Shown piece by piece: positions 47,286-59,188 of a stretch of DNA of 64,000 nt. Source of the DNA: Brassica napus (lineage: Eukaryota; Streptophyta; Magnoliopsida; Brassicales; Brassicaceae). The number at the start of each line of letters is the position of its first letter. Within the stretch, counting starts at the first letter, position 1. The stretch is from positions 348,501 to 412,500 of the forward strand of contig NW_026014658.1 in the NCBI RefSeq assembly GCF_020379485.1, in the 5' to 3' direction. The notes under the pieces were generated by a model. The model saw nothing but the letters and a program-made list of their open reading frames with translations. It was not told the origin of the DNA and did not search any database. Position numbers and translations under genes: made by a program.

Positions 47286-48113
47286 AATGGTGTCTATTGA
47301 GACAGGTCGTGTCCGTTCCTTAAGGGATCAGACCATGTCTTGTCCGTTGGGACAAGTACACGGTTCGTCTAAGCCAGGGTAAGAGTCGCAAGGTCCTATT
47401 GGCCGTTTAGTTAACCGGATTGGGCGTGAGGCTTACTCGGCTGTTGGATCCAGGCCCAAGGCCGGATGAGGTAAGGAAGTCCGTTGAGCCATTGAGCCGG
47501 ACTTTAACTTGGCCAGTCGCACCTACATTCTATCCGGATGGATGGATTGGTCTTCGGGACGATCTGAACTATTCGTGTGTTCTGTTTATCTATTCTGCAC
47601 TGTCTATCTGATTCTAAGTCAAGGGGTGGTTGGTTGAATGACTTAGGATTTGGTAGGCAGGTTCATATCTTTTTATACGTATACTGTCCGAGGTTTATCT
47701 GTGTTCTAGGAACCAAGCCAAGCATTGTAGAATTGACCAGTTCTGTTCTCGGTTATGATTAATGCTTATCTGGTTGTGGTTTCAGGAACTAAGGATGGTT
47801 CTGGTCAAGCCAAGGAGCCGTGAAGGCTCGGTCAGTGAGACGCTGTGTAACGTGTGGTTAGATGATGCTTGGGATGAACTAGTGATTGTCTATGAAACAA
47901 TTAAGAAGTTGTGTATTGGATCTCATGTTTCTAAGTAATACATTTTATACACATTTATATTCCGCTGTGCTATCTGTTCAATTGTTTTAGAACCTCAGAT
48001 TCGAAAATGACTTAGTAAAGGAAAGACTTAAAATGAATCAAACAAGCAAATAAATTGATTAAGTAGCAAACGGGTCCAGTTTCATCGAGAGGCCAGATTC
48101 GGGCGTTACAAGT

Positions 48114-48125
48114 TGGTATCAGAGC
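48114..48125 (+). other. Primer-binding site of element C
   Basis: TGGTATCAGAGC stands three bases after the 5' LTR. It is identical to the sites of A and L. Confidence 0.87.
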
Positions 48126-48289
48126 ATGCTTGATTCTAGGATAGTTGGGTATGTAGTCCACACACATGCAGCCAGCTGATTCAGTCTCACGGTGAGGTTT
48201 GATGGTTAGGTCTAGGGATTAATTGTCTCGGTTATGTTATATATATGTTGTACGAACAATGTTTGAATCCTTAGGCTGGGAGAAGCAAA

Positions 48290-49703
48290 TTGGGAAAGAC
48301 CCGAAAGAGTAAGAGGACGGCTGGTCAGTCTAGTCAAGCGGCCGCGGACGGAACTAATCTGTCCGGGTTACGAACCGATCCGGCCGCGACTAACACCGTA
48401 TATGTGTTGCCTACTGATCAGGCCAATCTTACGAGAACGCAACCAGAAGGTCAGCAACATAAGGAAAGTGATGAGGAAGTAGAATCCTCGAACGCTAACC
48501 GTGATGGTGACCAGCGTGAGCAAAGGGCCGAGGGAACCACCAACGTGCCCACAGCACTGTCCCGAGAGTACTTGTTAGAGGCTACGAAAGTAATGGGTAA
48601 CCAAGTGGCGGCTATGACTCAGCTCTTCACTCCACTAGTGAATTCATCAGTTGGTCAAGCTACACCTGTAGCTACGAATACACCTATTGCTATGGGTCCA
48701 GCTGGGGGCGCGGTTGAGGTGATCGAGATCGATCCACCAGAAAGGTCAGAAAAGAAGGTTGACTATCTGAGTTTGCTTCAACATCTATCCAGATTGGGTA
48801 TGAAGCAATTTTCAGGTAGCACCGACCCTTTTGTGGCAGATGGTCCGAAAGTTTCAATCAACTCGCTGTCCAGAGGATTACAGGCGAGACATTTCGGTTC
48901 ATTTCCTGGAAAGGGACGCGCATAAATGGTGGCTTGCAGTGGACAAGCGCACCAATGGAAGTCTCACAAGTTTTGCGGACTTTGAAGTTGAATTCAACTG
49001 CAAATAGTTTCCTGCTGATGCTTGGGATCGTCTGGAAGCTAAGTTTCTAGATTTGGTCCAAGGCTGCAGGACCGTACGGGAGTACGCAGAGGAGTTCAAC
49101 CGACTCAGATGGTTTGTTTGAAGAGAGCTGGAGGACGAGTCAGTCTAGGTCCGTAGGTTCATCTGACGCCTAAGGCCAGAACTGAAGAACCACTGCTCGA
49201 TCCGCCCTTTCAACACCGTCGGAGAAATGGTGGAACGGGTGGCTTTGTTAGAGTCTAACTTGGCTGAAGAATCTAAGCTTAAGGCTAAGCCACAGTCTGG
49301 CCCATTGGACAAGACAAATGATAAAAAGAGAAAATGGGACCAGGTGGACGGAGGGAAGACCTCTGGTGGCCGACCTGCGTGTTCCAAATGTGGACGAAAC
49401 CATCCTGGTGAATGCTGCAAGGCCAAGGGGGCTTGTGTTCGTTGTGGCAGCATGGACAATGGAGTTCAAAACTGTCCTCGACCGAACCCATCTGGTAGAA
49501 GCGGCACGATGACTTGTTTCCATTGTGGCCAGCAAGGACATTTTCAATCGGAGTGTCCCAAGCTGAAAGGAAGTCAGGGAAAGGGCCGTGGAGACACAGG
49601 CAAGGCGTCCCAAGGCAAACCAACCACAACAGCGAGGGTGTATGAACTGTCACGAGACGACGGAGCTTCCAGATCTTTTGAGTCGATCTCTGGTAATTTC
49701 TAA
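48290..49703 (+). pseudogene. gag: Gag of chromovirus C, broken
   Basis: The N-terminal half is open to 48925; no ATG is at the expected start, which is TTG. A deletion near 48840 shifts the frame, and several stops follow between 49000 and 49170. The C-terminal part is open again from 49227. It holds three cysteine knuckles. Counted from 49227, the first is C52-x2-C55-x3-H59-x3-C63. The second, from C70 to C83, has Asn in place of the expected His. The third is a standard C97-x2-C100-x4-H105-x4-C110. The gene would pack the element RNA but cannot give a full product. Confidence 0.88.
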
Positions 49704-49793
49704 ATTTATCTTTTTACATTCAAGTAGTAATGCTTGGTCTGGAACCTAGAATGGTCTAGGGGATTCTGATGAGGGTCTCTGATAGGAACCCTC

Positions 49794-52700
49794 ATGGTCG
49801 GTGGGGTAAAAATTCATGTGCTTTTCGACACAGGGGCTACACATAGTTTTGTGAGTTCGGGACTGGTCGGAAAGGGTCTGTTCTGTCTGGATGCTGGTGA
49901 TAATTTTGGAATAGTGAGGGCGGCCGGTGGGCAAGCCATGAACTCACTAGGTCTCATGTCGAATATCCCAGTACAGATCCATGGAAAGGTCTTCCCTGTG
50001 AATCTAGTTTGTGTCCACCTAAAGAATCAAGAAGTGATCTTAGGTATGGATTGGTTGGGAAAGTACCGAGCCACTCTCGATTGCCATAAGGGTCGTGTGC
50101 AATTGGAGAAAGGACTTCACCCGGTAGAGTACCAAGGTCTGTGTCAGGCTCAAGAGAAAATAGTGGTTTCAGAAGTTCGAGCAATTCGGATGCTGGAACA
50201 GGGTTGTCAGTCATTCTTGTCTACAATTACAACTACAGAGCCTGCAAGTTTTGGTTTTCTGTTAGACCCATGCGAGGATTCGTTGGTGTCCAAGTTCCAG
50301 GTTGTGTTTCAGGCGCTACATGGTGTCCCCCCTGATAGGTCCGATCCCTTTCTGATTGAACTGGAACCAGGGACAGCTCCGCTGTCCAACAGTCCGTATC
50401 GAATGGCTCCGGCCGAGATGGCCGAGCTAAAGAAGCAATTTGAAGACTTGCTTGACAAGGGGTTCATACGGCCAAGTAGCTCCCCTTGGGGTGCACCACT
50501 CCTCTTTGTGAAAAAGAAGGATGGTAGCATGCTTCTGGTCATCGACTATCGAGGGTTGAACAGGGTAACTGTGAAGAACAAGTACCCGTTACCCAGGATA
50601 GACGAGCTGTTGGATCAGCTGAAAGGAGCTAAGTGGTTTTCTAAAATCGATTTGGCCTCGGGATATCATCAGATTCCTATAGAGCCAAACGACATTAGGA
50701 AGACAACATTTAGGACCAGGTACGGCCATTACGAGTTCGTAGTGATGCCGTTTGGTCTGACCAATGAACCTGCTGCATTCATGAAAATGATGAACAGCAT
50801 GTTCCAGGACTGCTTGGATGAATCGGTGATCATCTTCATTGATGATATCCCGATCTATTCCAAGGACGAGGAATCTCATCGAAAACATTTGAGAGCCGTG
50901 CTGGAAGGATTACGAGAGCACAAACTCTTTGCTAAACTCAGCAAGTGTAGTTTTTGGCAAAAGAGTATTGGGTTCCTCAGACATATTGTTTCTGACCAGG
51001 GCGTCTCAGTGGATCCAGAGAAGATCAGGGCAATCAAGGATTGGCCCCGACCACGCAGTGCCACGGAAGTTTGAAGCTTCCTAGGGCTGGCAGGTTACTA
51101 TAAAAAGTTTGTGAAGGGATTCGCAAGCTTGGCTAAGCCGATGACACAGTTGACTGGGAAGGACATTAAGTTCACATGGTCCAAAGAGTGTACGAGATGT
51201 TTCTCCGCACATAAGGCTATGCTGACTAGCGCACCCGTCCTGGTTCTTCCGGAGGCAGACCAACCTTATGTGGTCTACACGGATGCGTCCATCACTGGAC
51301 TCGGTTGCGTGTTCACTCAACAGGGGAAGGTCATTGCTTACGCGTCAAGGCAGCTGAAGAAACATGAGGGAAACTACTCCACCCATGATCCTGAAATGGC
51401 TGCGGTAGTATTCACCTTAAAGATTTGGTGATCATATTTATATGGGGCCAAAGTCCAGATACTTACGGACCATAAAAATCTGAAGTATATATTGACCCAG
51501 CCTGAGTTGAACTTAAGGCAGAGGAGGTGGATGGAGTTCGTGGCCGACTACGACCTAGACATCACTTACTATCAGGGCAAGGCTAACCTTGTGGCCGATG
51601 CCTTGAGCCGGAAGAGAGAAGATGTTGCGGCCGGTAGCGGAACGGACGAGCCGGATGAGGCGGGACGTTTTGTCCGTTTAAATGCTTTGAACGGGACAGA
51701 CAGACCACGCGGTTTAGAGGTAGTGAATATGGCCAACCTGCTTACCCGGATCCGAGAGGCCCAAGATCAGGACAAGAACCTGAAGACGGTTGCTCAGAAC
51801 GACCTGACTGAGTATCAAATCACCAAGGACGGTACAATCTTAGTTCATGGTCGGATCAGCGTACCCAATGATAGGAGTTTAAAGAATGAGATCCTTAGAG
51901 AAGCTCACAAGTCTAGATTCTCGATCCATCCTGGAGTGACCAAGATGTATCATAATCTCAGGCAGTACTATCATTGTATACGGATGAAGGTCGATGTGGC
52001 CGAATGGGTGGCCTAGTGTCCTACTTGTCAACTCGTCATGGCTGAAAAACAACTTCCGAGTGGACTACTTTAGAGCCTACCTATTCCGGAATGGAAGTGG
52101 GATCACATCACGATGGACTTTGTGACAGGTTTTCCCACGACCGGGAATAGGAATGATGCTGTCTGGGTTATAGTGGATCGACTGACCAAGTCTGCCCACT
52201 TCCTGGCCATCAAAAAGACATTGACCAGATTGTGAGTAAGTACATTGACGAGATTGTGAGGTTACACGGAGTACCCTCAAGTATAGTTTCGGATAGAGAT
52301 TCGAGGTTCACTTCTCACTTCTGGCAAGCTTTCCAAAAAGCTTTAGGAACGAGAGTGAACATGAGTACGGCTTAGCATCCCAAAATGGATGGGCAGTCGG
52401 AAATAACTATATGGACGCTGGAGGATATGCTTCGAGCATGTGTCCTCGATTGGGGCGATTCCTGGGAACGACATTTGCCGTTAGTGGAGTTCGCCTACAA
52501 TAACAGTTTCCACTCAAGTATAGGCATGTCGCCATAAGAAGCTTTGTATGGACGACCATGCAGGACACCGTTATCCTGGACCCAAGTGAGGGAGCACAGC
52601 ATGATAGGCCCGAGATCGTGGAGGAAACCATGGAGAAGATCAAGTCTGTGTGGGATAAGATGAGGGCCGCACAGGTCAGACAAAAACATTACGCTGAAAA

Positions 52701-53232
52701 ACGAAGGAAAGAAGTGGAGTTTGCAGTGTGTGATATGGTCTATCTCAAAATGATTACCATTAAAGGTAGAGTGCGAATTTCTGGTAGAAGGAAATTATAT
52801 CCAAGATACCTAGGTCCGTTCAGAGTCATAGAACGAGTGGGTAGTGTGGCATATAAGTTGGACTTACCATCCGAGATGGAAGCCTTGCATAACGTATTCC
52901 ATGTCTCCCAACTCCGAAAGTGCTTGACGGATCAGGACGTTTTAATACCAGAAATACCATCTGATCTAGGTATGAATCTTACTTTGGAAACAAGGCCGGT
53001 TCGGATCGTAGATAGGATGGAAAAAGCAATGAGAAAGAAAACAATCCAGATGGTCAAGGTCATTTGGGATTGTAATGGTCGAGAAGAGACCACTTGGGAG
53101 ACGAAGGCCAGGATGAAGGCCGAGTTTCCGAAATGGTTTGACCAGTTTGTGTTGGATGAAACACATTACTCGGATTCGAGGATGAATCCATTGCTAGTGG
53201 GGGAGACTTGTAACATCCCGGATCCTGAATAG
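49794..53232 (+). pseudogene. pol: Pol of chromovirus C, broken by stops and shifts
   Basis: Protease, reverse transcriptase, RNase H, integrase and a chromodomain-like tail follow in order. The first open part (49794-51074, 426 codons) has protease D12-T13-G14, reverse transcriptase D286 ([10 protein letters not shown]) and the FIDD box at 348-351. Stops follow in the same frame at 51072-51074, 51429-51431 and 52014-52016, and again near 52071. A deletion near 52215 shifts the integrase core, and further stops occur near 52373 and 52535. The tail (52558-53232) is open and ends 24 bases inside the LTR, as in A and E. Several stops equal CGA-to-TGA or CAG-to-TAG relative to the other copies. 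Tekay/Del-like chromovirus by motif; not tested by phylogeny. Confidence 0.9.
53197..53208 (+). other. Polypurine tract of element C
   Basis: GTGGGGGAGACT stands directly before the 3' LTR start at 53209, inside the 3' end of the pol frame. Confidence 0.75.
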
Positions 53233-54332
53233 GATCATTGGGACGGCCATTGTTCGACGAAACGTACTAGTCATTCTTAGGACATCAAGACAAGCGTTCC
53301 ATGGCCAGATAAGAAGGTTAAGGACGTAAGGAAACTTAGACTTAACCTTACACAAGTCGAGAGTCAGCTAGGACGAGTAAGATGGTAGCTGGATGGATGG
53401 AACAGGTAGCTCGACCAGCTCAACGGAGTTAGGTTAAGCTCACTCCAGCTCGGCCACTACTAAGTCAGCTCCACTAGATGAACTACTAGCTCACTCAGCT
53501 GAGGCAGCTGGAAGTCAGCTCATCTCAGCGGGACAGAGACTGTTCGGCTATCGGTCCGATGGTCCGGGTCCGGACCGGTGGTGGGCCATGGGGGTCCGGC
53601 AACGAGGCCATGGACCATTGGGGCTTGGGACAAGGCCATGGGCTAAGTCCAGAGGGATTGGGTAAGGCCTTGGGCCTCTGTCCGACCCAAACCCATGCGG
53701 TATTGGCGAAGGGACGCATGCGGCCGAGAGGGTGTAACCTTTGGCCGATTGTTCCCATCCGCTGGCCAGTCATGCCAGTTCGTGGGGAAAGACTTACCCC
53801 CTCATTTTCTATAAATATGGGGTCCTCTCTGTCGATTTCATTCATCCGATCCAGAGTAAAAATACTCAAGGAAATCGTAGAGAGAGAGAGAGAGAGAGTT
53901 TCTGGCGAAAGCAAGGCCATTTGTGTGGTGGTTAGGTTTCCGGCGATCTGATCGTTTGAGAAGCAACCTCCGATCAAGTATGGGAGACCGAGAGCAGGAG
54001 AAGAACATGGAGAACCCTGACACGGTTCAGAAGGTATGTGGTGGGCTTGGCCACATCAGACCGAACGGACGGTCCCTGTGATCGCATTGTGGCTCTGGTC
54101 GGTTCATTTGACCTAACCGCTCCTCCTCTTCTTGTTTCTATCCGGTCCTTTCTCTTCTTTCTGATTATACACATAGGTTGTGTTGGTTCAGTCCAAGGGA
54201 CACGTCGCTAGACTTGGCCGGTCATAACCAAACCGCTAACCTAGACGCTGGTCGGTTAGACGGTCGGTTCGAATCGCACCATAGACTGGGCGGTTGGGCT
54301 AAACGGTTGGTCATGTCCCAAGAGGCACGAGT
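53209..54332 (+). mobile_element. 3' LTR of element C, part left of L
   Basis: It matches 45991-47115 and has a TATA box at 53809-53818. It stops at CACGAGT, at the start of the minisatellite, where element L is inserted. Confidence 0.93.
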
Positions 54333-55401
54333 TGTGATAACCCGCCCTTTGGAATAAAATGGTCGAGAGAGCAAAAGTCAGAATCCAGAGCCGAGGTTTT
54401 GGGAATCAAAGCAATTGAAGGAATGTTAAGTTTTGATCACTTAAGACTTAACATGGATCGAAGAAAATAGAAGATTGGTCGAGCATCAACTTTGTGGTTG
54501 AGTCGCGGGCAATACAGATCGATCGGGAAATTTGAAGTACGAGAAGGTCGAAGAATGGATCGTGAGTGAAGCATGAGTTGAGATAAGCTGCTCTACCATT
54601 GTTAGAAATGTCTTAGATTGATCAGACGGCAGTTTTGGAAGAATCACATTTTTGAAGCACGACGGTTTAGAAGCTCGACGTTTTTGAAGATTGACGTTTC
54701 TTCATCGCGAAGTTTTCTCGGAATATCTTCGTATCAGTAAAATATTATTCTGAAGACATTATAAGTCGGAAGCAGGACGGGAATTAAGCAGGACGGGAAG
54801 CAAGCACGACGAGATTGAAGCACAACGGGAAAACCCGAAGTTGGGCGAAAACCCTAATTTTGGTATTATTGATTTTTCGAGGAAGCCGGAGGCTCGGGAA
54901 ATATTTTCCATCAAGGTCAGGATTCACTTGGAGTTTATTAAAATATTCATCTCATCAGAACGGCGCAGAAAAATATTCGGGATTGATCGCGGGACGAAAA
55001 TTCACCGGAAGGGTCGAAATCAGTCGAATGGACCGAGAAGCTCAAGCTGGCCTTATCTATGAGATAAGGACGTGATGTAACCTTCCTGGCATGGTATGTG
55101 GCAAGGGAAGCAGGAGGTGTTGAAGCCCAGGAGAGCACAGCATGCTGATTGACACCCAGAAGCACGAGGTGCCGCGAAACCTGCGATCGGAGCATGCTGA
55201 GCGACATGTGTGCGCTGAGTGTGAATCTGGATGAGGTCAGGCCGTGGATCAGACATCTGGAGGGCATGGTGTCACTCTGAATGATGTCCTGGTCATGCCA
55301 TCAGACATGTGGAGCACGAGGTGCCGCGACGCATGCGTCCGGGGCCATGCGAAGCGACACACGGGCTGCCACACGGCTTGTTTCTGATTGGTTGCTGCAT
55401 C

Positions 55402-55410
55402 CTATATAAA
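55402..55410 (+). promoter_or_regulatory. TATA box of the element L 5' LTR
   Basis: CTATATAAA lies in TGCATCCTATATAAACCCC, followed by a purine-rich leader. The 3' LTR copy is at 60259-60267. Confidence 0.65.
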
Positions 55411-57437
55411 CCCCACGACCCCAGCTCATTTCAAACCATCCAGCACACCTGAAACTCAGAGAAAAACGTGAGAGAGAAAGCTAGAGAAAGAAAGTTCGAG
55501 TTTCGATCGTTTTCGAGTCTTTTCGGCAGTTTTTGAAATCAGTTCTCTATTGATTTCGAGTCAGCGCCTAGGGAAGGTTATGTCCAACTGAAGGCCAATC
55601 AAATGAAGATCATCTCAAATGGGAATCAAGTCAACGTGGCCAGAGAGAAAGAGAGAGAGAAAGAAAGTGTTCGATCTAGAGTTTGATCGATTCTGAAGAC
55701 CGAGAAGGCCAGCTCCGTCCAATCGTCGATTATTTACGATTGTGACGCGGAAGCTCTGTCCAATTCAATCCGTCCAGGCCAGTCATATTATTTGATGATC
55801 AAGTGGAGGTGCTGTCCAAGATCAGTTCAGTTCCATGGTTTCAGTTCAGTCGAGGTTATGGTTCGATACTCTGTTCAGATTTCAGAAGAATTGTTCAGAA
55901 GCTAAGGAAGGTGCTGTTCGAGTTGAGTTCAGTCCAGACCAGTATCAGGGGAGGTTCTGTACAAGTCAAGATCAGTCCAGTCCAGTCCAGTCAAGGCGTC
56001 CCTTGGGTTTTGGCCAAGTCCTCTCCGATCAACCAGCGGCTTCTCGCCTAGAACACTGTGAGTTGGTTTGTTTGAATTCCACTTGGAATTTAGGGTAGAT
56101 CGAGTCGCATATAGAGTAGAATGATCACGTTATTGAATGGTAGAGTCCTTAGGGTTATTTTATTTATGGAACCGGACTCAGTTTAGCAAGGGCTAAGCTG
56201 AGATGAATGGAATTAAGACTGAGTTAATAACCTGACTAGGACTAGGGCTAGGATGCATCATGTTTTCTATTCTTGCGTGTTGATATGGTTGAGTGCAGGT
56301 TCCCGTTATCTTTAAGGATAGTTTCAGAGCAGGAGGCTAGACTATCTGGATAACGGTTTGATTTATTTGTTTAGTATTGATATTATTGTTTAGTTATTAG
56401 TACTAAGGGTCTTAGGCCATATAGGCCGGACTACTGGTACTATTGGTTTGTGTTGTAGAGTCGAGTGTCTAGTTAGGATCTGGAACTTTGGCTTTAGGTT
56501 AGGTTCTAGATTGAGTTTGTTTTGTTGTGAGTGTGCCGGCAGTATGTGCGTGACCCGCCCATACTAGGCTTGTGTAGGGGTGATTAGTGTTTCCTCGGCC
56601 TCGTACCCAGCGGGTTCAAGGAAACCCTTTATTCGCTGGATCGGGAAGACTCAGAGAGACGGGATCATGGCCTATGGCTGAGTGATTACACGACGGTGTA
56701 ATGTGGCAGTGACCCGAAGGACTGTGGGCTATCGCGCGGTGACCCGAAGGACTGTGGGCCGCGGTCGGTTGAAAGTTCCTTCTTCTGGCCTTTGTGGTAG
56801 GGAGATAGGATATTGCCGATAGAGAGGAGGAACACGATGTCACCAGGGCCCAGGTTAGAGTGTTGTGTTAGTGTGTCGTAGAGGGTTATGGGATCCTCGA
56901 GTTAGGGTAGCACCGATATACGGTGTTACGTGTTAGATCGAGTCGTAGTTATAGTTATTATTGTGATTGTGGTTGATTGATTTGCTTGCAGGTTCTGACA
57001 TTAAGTCCTAAGTCTGGTTTAGGTACCGGATTCGGCTTGGTGTGTATTTGCTTATTGTAGGCCCGACGTTGTCCTGTATGTGTTTGAGGGATTGCTTGTG
57101 AAGGGTGGTGGATATTAAAGCTATGCGGTATCATTGGTTGGCCGATCATGTTCTTGTTTGATTGTTGGTCGATCGACTAGTGATACTTGTATAGTCTAAG
57201 TGTCTAACACTACATGAGTACTGAACTCAGGCGTATATATGGTTAACTAGGGATTGGTTGTTGACTTGTTTTTATGCAGGTTCTCGTTACTTGAAGCTAG
57301 ATCATGGCAGGAGGCCAAGTCTAACTTAGTAACGGTTTGCTTAGGCTTAGCTTTTATTGCATGCTAGGGATAGATTGATTGTTATTTTGGGTTGTCCGGG
57401 TTAGAGTCTAGGTTGCGGGTAGAGGCCGCCAGCTCAC

Positions 57438-57458
57438 TGAGTAACATTAGGTTACTCA
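57438..57458. promoter_or_regulatory. Conserved hairpin in the 5' LTR of element L
   Basis: TGAGTAAC, loop ATTAG, GTTACTCA; shortly followed by a pyrimidine tract and TTTTTGCAGGT. It is identical in the 3' LTR (62296-62316) and in G (15942-15962). Confidence 0.6.
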
Positions 57459-58083
57459 TCCAACTCCGTTGTCCTTTTTGCAGGTCGCTTTAGGTAAGGT
57501 TGATCGGATAGGTTGGTGCTGGACGTTAGGACCGCCGGTGTAGATTTTCATGCCTTTTGTAAACGGTATTGTGGATTTGTGTTTAGTTGACTCGATTTGG
57601 CATTAGGCCGGGACCGGTCTCGAATTATATCAATGTATGGATATTTCTCGAATCAATAAAGTAATTGTTTTATATGCGCTTCATGAGTACTCTGATATTT
57701 GACTAGTCCGGTCTAACACAACGTTAGGTCGTAGTACGGGTTGAAAAGCCTTAGGCCTCGATCTAACGGAAAACGCTAACTCTAGGTACGGGTTGCAAAG
57801 CCTTGTGCCTTGACGCAGCGGGACGAGTGAGTGGATGAACTGGTCTAGGTCATGGAGTAAATCTTGTGACTCTGACCAGATCGTCCCTAACCCGTCACGT
57901 AGCACTTCCGGACCATGGTGTTGGGTTGGACGGTCAGTCATGTTCTTGTTTGATTGTTGGCTGGCCGGTTGGCTCATTCATCTCTAACCCTGGGTGTTGG
58001 ACGGTCAATCGGTCATGTTCTTGTTTGATTGTTGGCCGGTTGATCGACCATATGTCTAGGACGGTTCGGGGGTGTTACAAAGG

Positions 58084-58095
58084 TGGTATCAGAGC
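58084..58095 (+). other. Primer-binding site of element L
   Basis: TGGTATCAGAGC begins four bases after the LTR end, as in the chromoviruses, and suggests a shared replication machinery. Confidence 0.87.
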
Positions 58096-59172
58096 ATGGT
58101 TTCGTCCATGCTTCCGGAACTCATGATTTAATCGGTTTTCAAATATTTTCCGAGTCAAAAAGAGTCACAAAAGGCATTAGGTAAACCGGTCACGTCCAGC
58201 TTAGGATTTATTGTTTTAGGAATTAGGATTGAGATAGTGGAATCTAGAATTTCTAGGTTGCTTGGGTAGCACTATTAGGTTGCTGGTTAGAATTACGGTT
58301 AGGTTGCATTGTTAGTATTTGCTGGGTTAGTAGATTATGTGATTAATTGTCTACTAACTTGCATGTGAGGTGTTCTTTTGAGTTGCAGCGAGTAAGTGCG
58401 TTTGTTGATCGGTACTTTAAGGGATGAAAACCTTAAACTGGAGGGAGTTCGAGGCCAAACCCAAACCCGAAGCGAAAGAGGAGAGACAGATTCAGAGAAC
58501 TGGGCTGTGGTATGGACTGGACAGATGGGAAGAAACAAGCCTTCGTTGGGAAAGGACTTCATCATTATCTGGGAAATGAGAGATCGAGGAAATGGTTGGA
58601 GAAATCAGAGGCGCAGATTGGCAAGATCGTATCATGGGAAATTAGTTGGGCAGCAAAGTAAAAACTAAGAAGAAGACGCAGTGATCATTCAAGTGAAGAT
58701 TTATGAAGATGATTGTGGTGACATTGGGAAGGACACTCAAGGGACAGTGAAAGGCAGAGTGAAGAGATATGAAGACGATTATGGTGACTTTAGACAGTAT
58801 ACACAAAGGGACATGGCCAAGCAAAGTAAAGACGAGTTGAGATTAAGTGAAGCATGAGAAATCAAGAAGTGAAGAAATGAAAGGATTCAAGACCGAGGAA
58901 ATGCATGGAGATGTATTAAGATGGAGCGAGTTCAGAATCAGAAAATCTAGAAGAAGACTGAAGAAATCAAGGTGGAGCAAGTTCAAAATCCAAAGTGTTT
59001 ATGGAGACCCAAAGAAACCGAAAGAAAGGCGAGCCAGCAAAGAACCATATCTTATGACCAAGACCGCAAGATGAAGTTATTCAAAAGCTGAACATCATCA
59101 CTACACATCAAGGAGGAACATTTTGTGAAGCTAAGCAATTGCGCAACTAAGAATTCGAGGACGAATTCTATT
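58096..59172 (+). other. Internal region of element L, no recognisable gene
   Basis: The purine-rich part from about 58640 to 59090 has an imperfect internal duplication (TATGAAGATGATTGTGGTGA and a similar block about 85 bases later). The longest frames are 90 codons (58396-58668) and 75 codons (58847-59074); neither has a motif I know. The last bases (CGAGGACGAATTCTATTAAG) match the usual end of chromovirus pol, which hints that the region is what remains after loss of gag-pol. Confidence 0.7.
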
Positions 59173-59188
59173 AAGGGGGGGGGGAGAA
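59173..59188 (+). other. Polypurine tract of element L
   Basis: AAGGGGGGGGGGAGAA stands directly before the 3' LTR start at 59189. Confidence 0.85.

Larger units (their letters stand above)
45991..48110 (+). mobile_element. 5' LTR of element C (2120 bases)
   Basis: It begins TGTAACATCCCGGATCC and ends GGGCGTTACA. It carries the AGCT-dense block, a TATA box at 46581-46590, a GA-rich leader and a minisatellite at about 47095-47285. Confidence 0.93.
54333..58079 (+). mobile_element. 5' LTR of element L
   Basis: 3747 bases. It contains a TATA box at 55402-55410, a GA-rich leader (55450-55495), CAGTCCAGT-type short repeats (55975-55995), a module GCAGGTTC-CGTTA repeated in diverged form near 56297 and 57278, the hairpin at 57438-57458, and several copies of TGTTCTTGTTTGATTGTTGG. 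Open frames in it (up to 106 codons) have no recognisable product and recur in the other LTR. Confidence 0.92.

Noticed and set aside
55803..56098. Frames of 82 and 87 codons in the L LTR, repeated at 60660-60955
   Set aside because: They overlap each other in two frames, consist of CAGTCCAGT-like and glutamine- or serine-rich repeats, and no independent evidence of coding exists.
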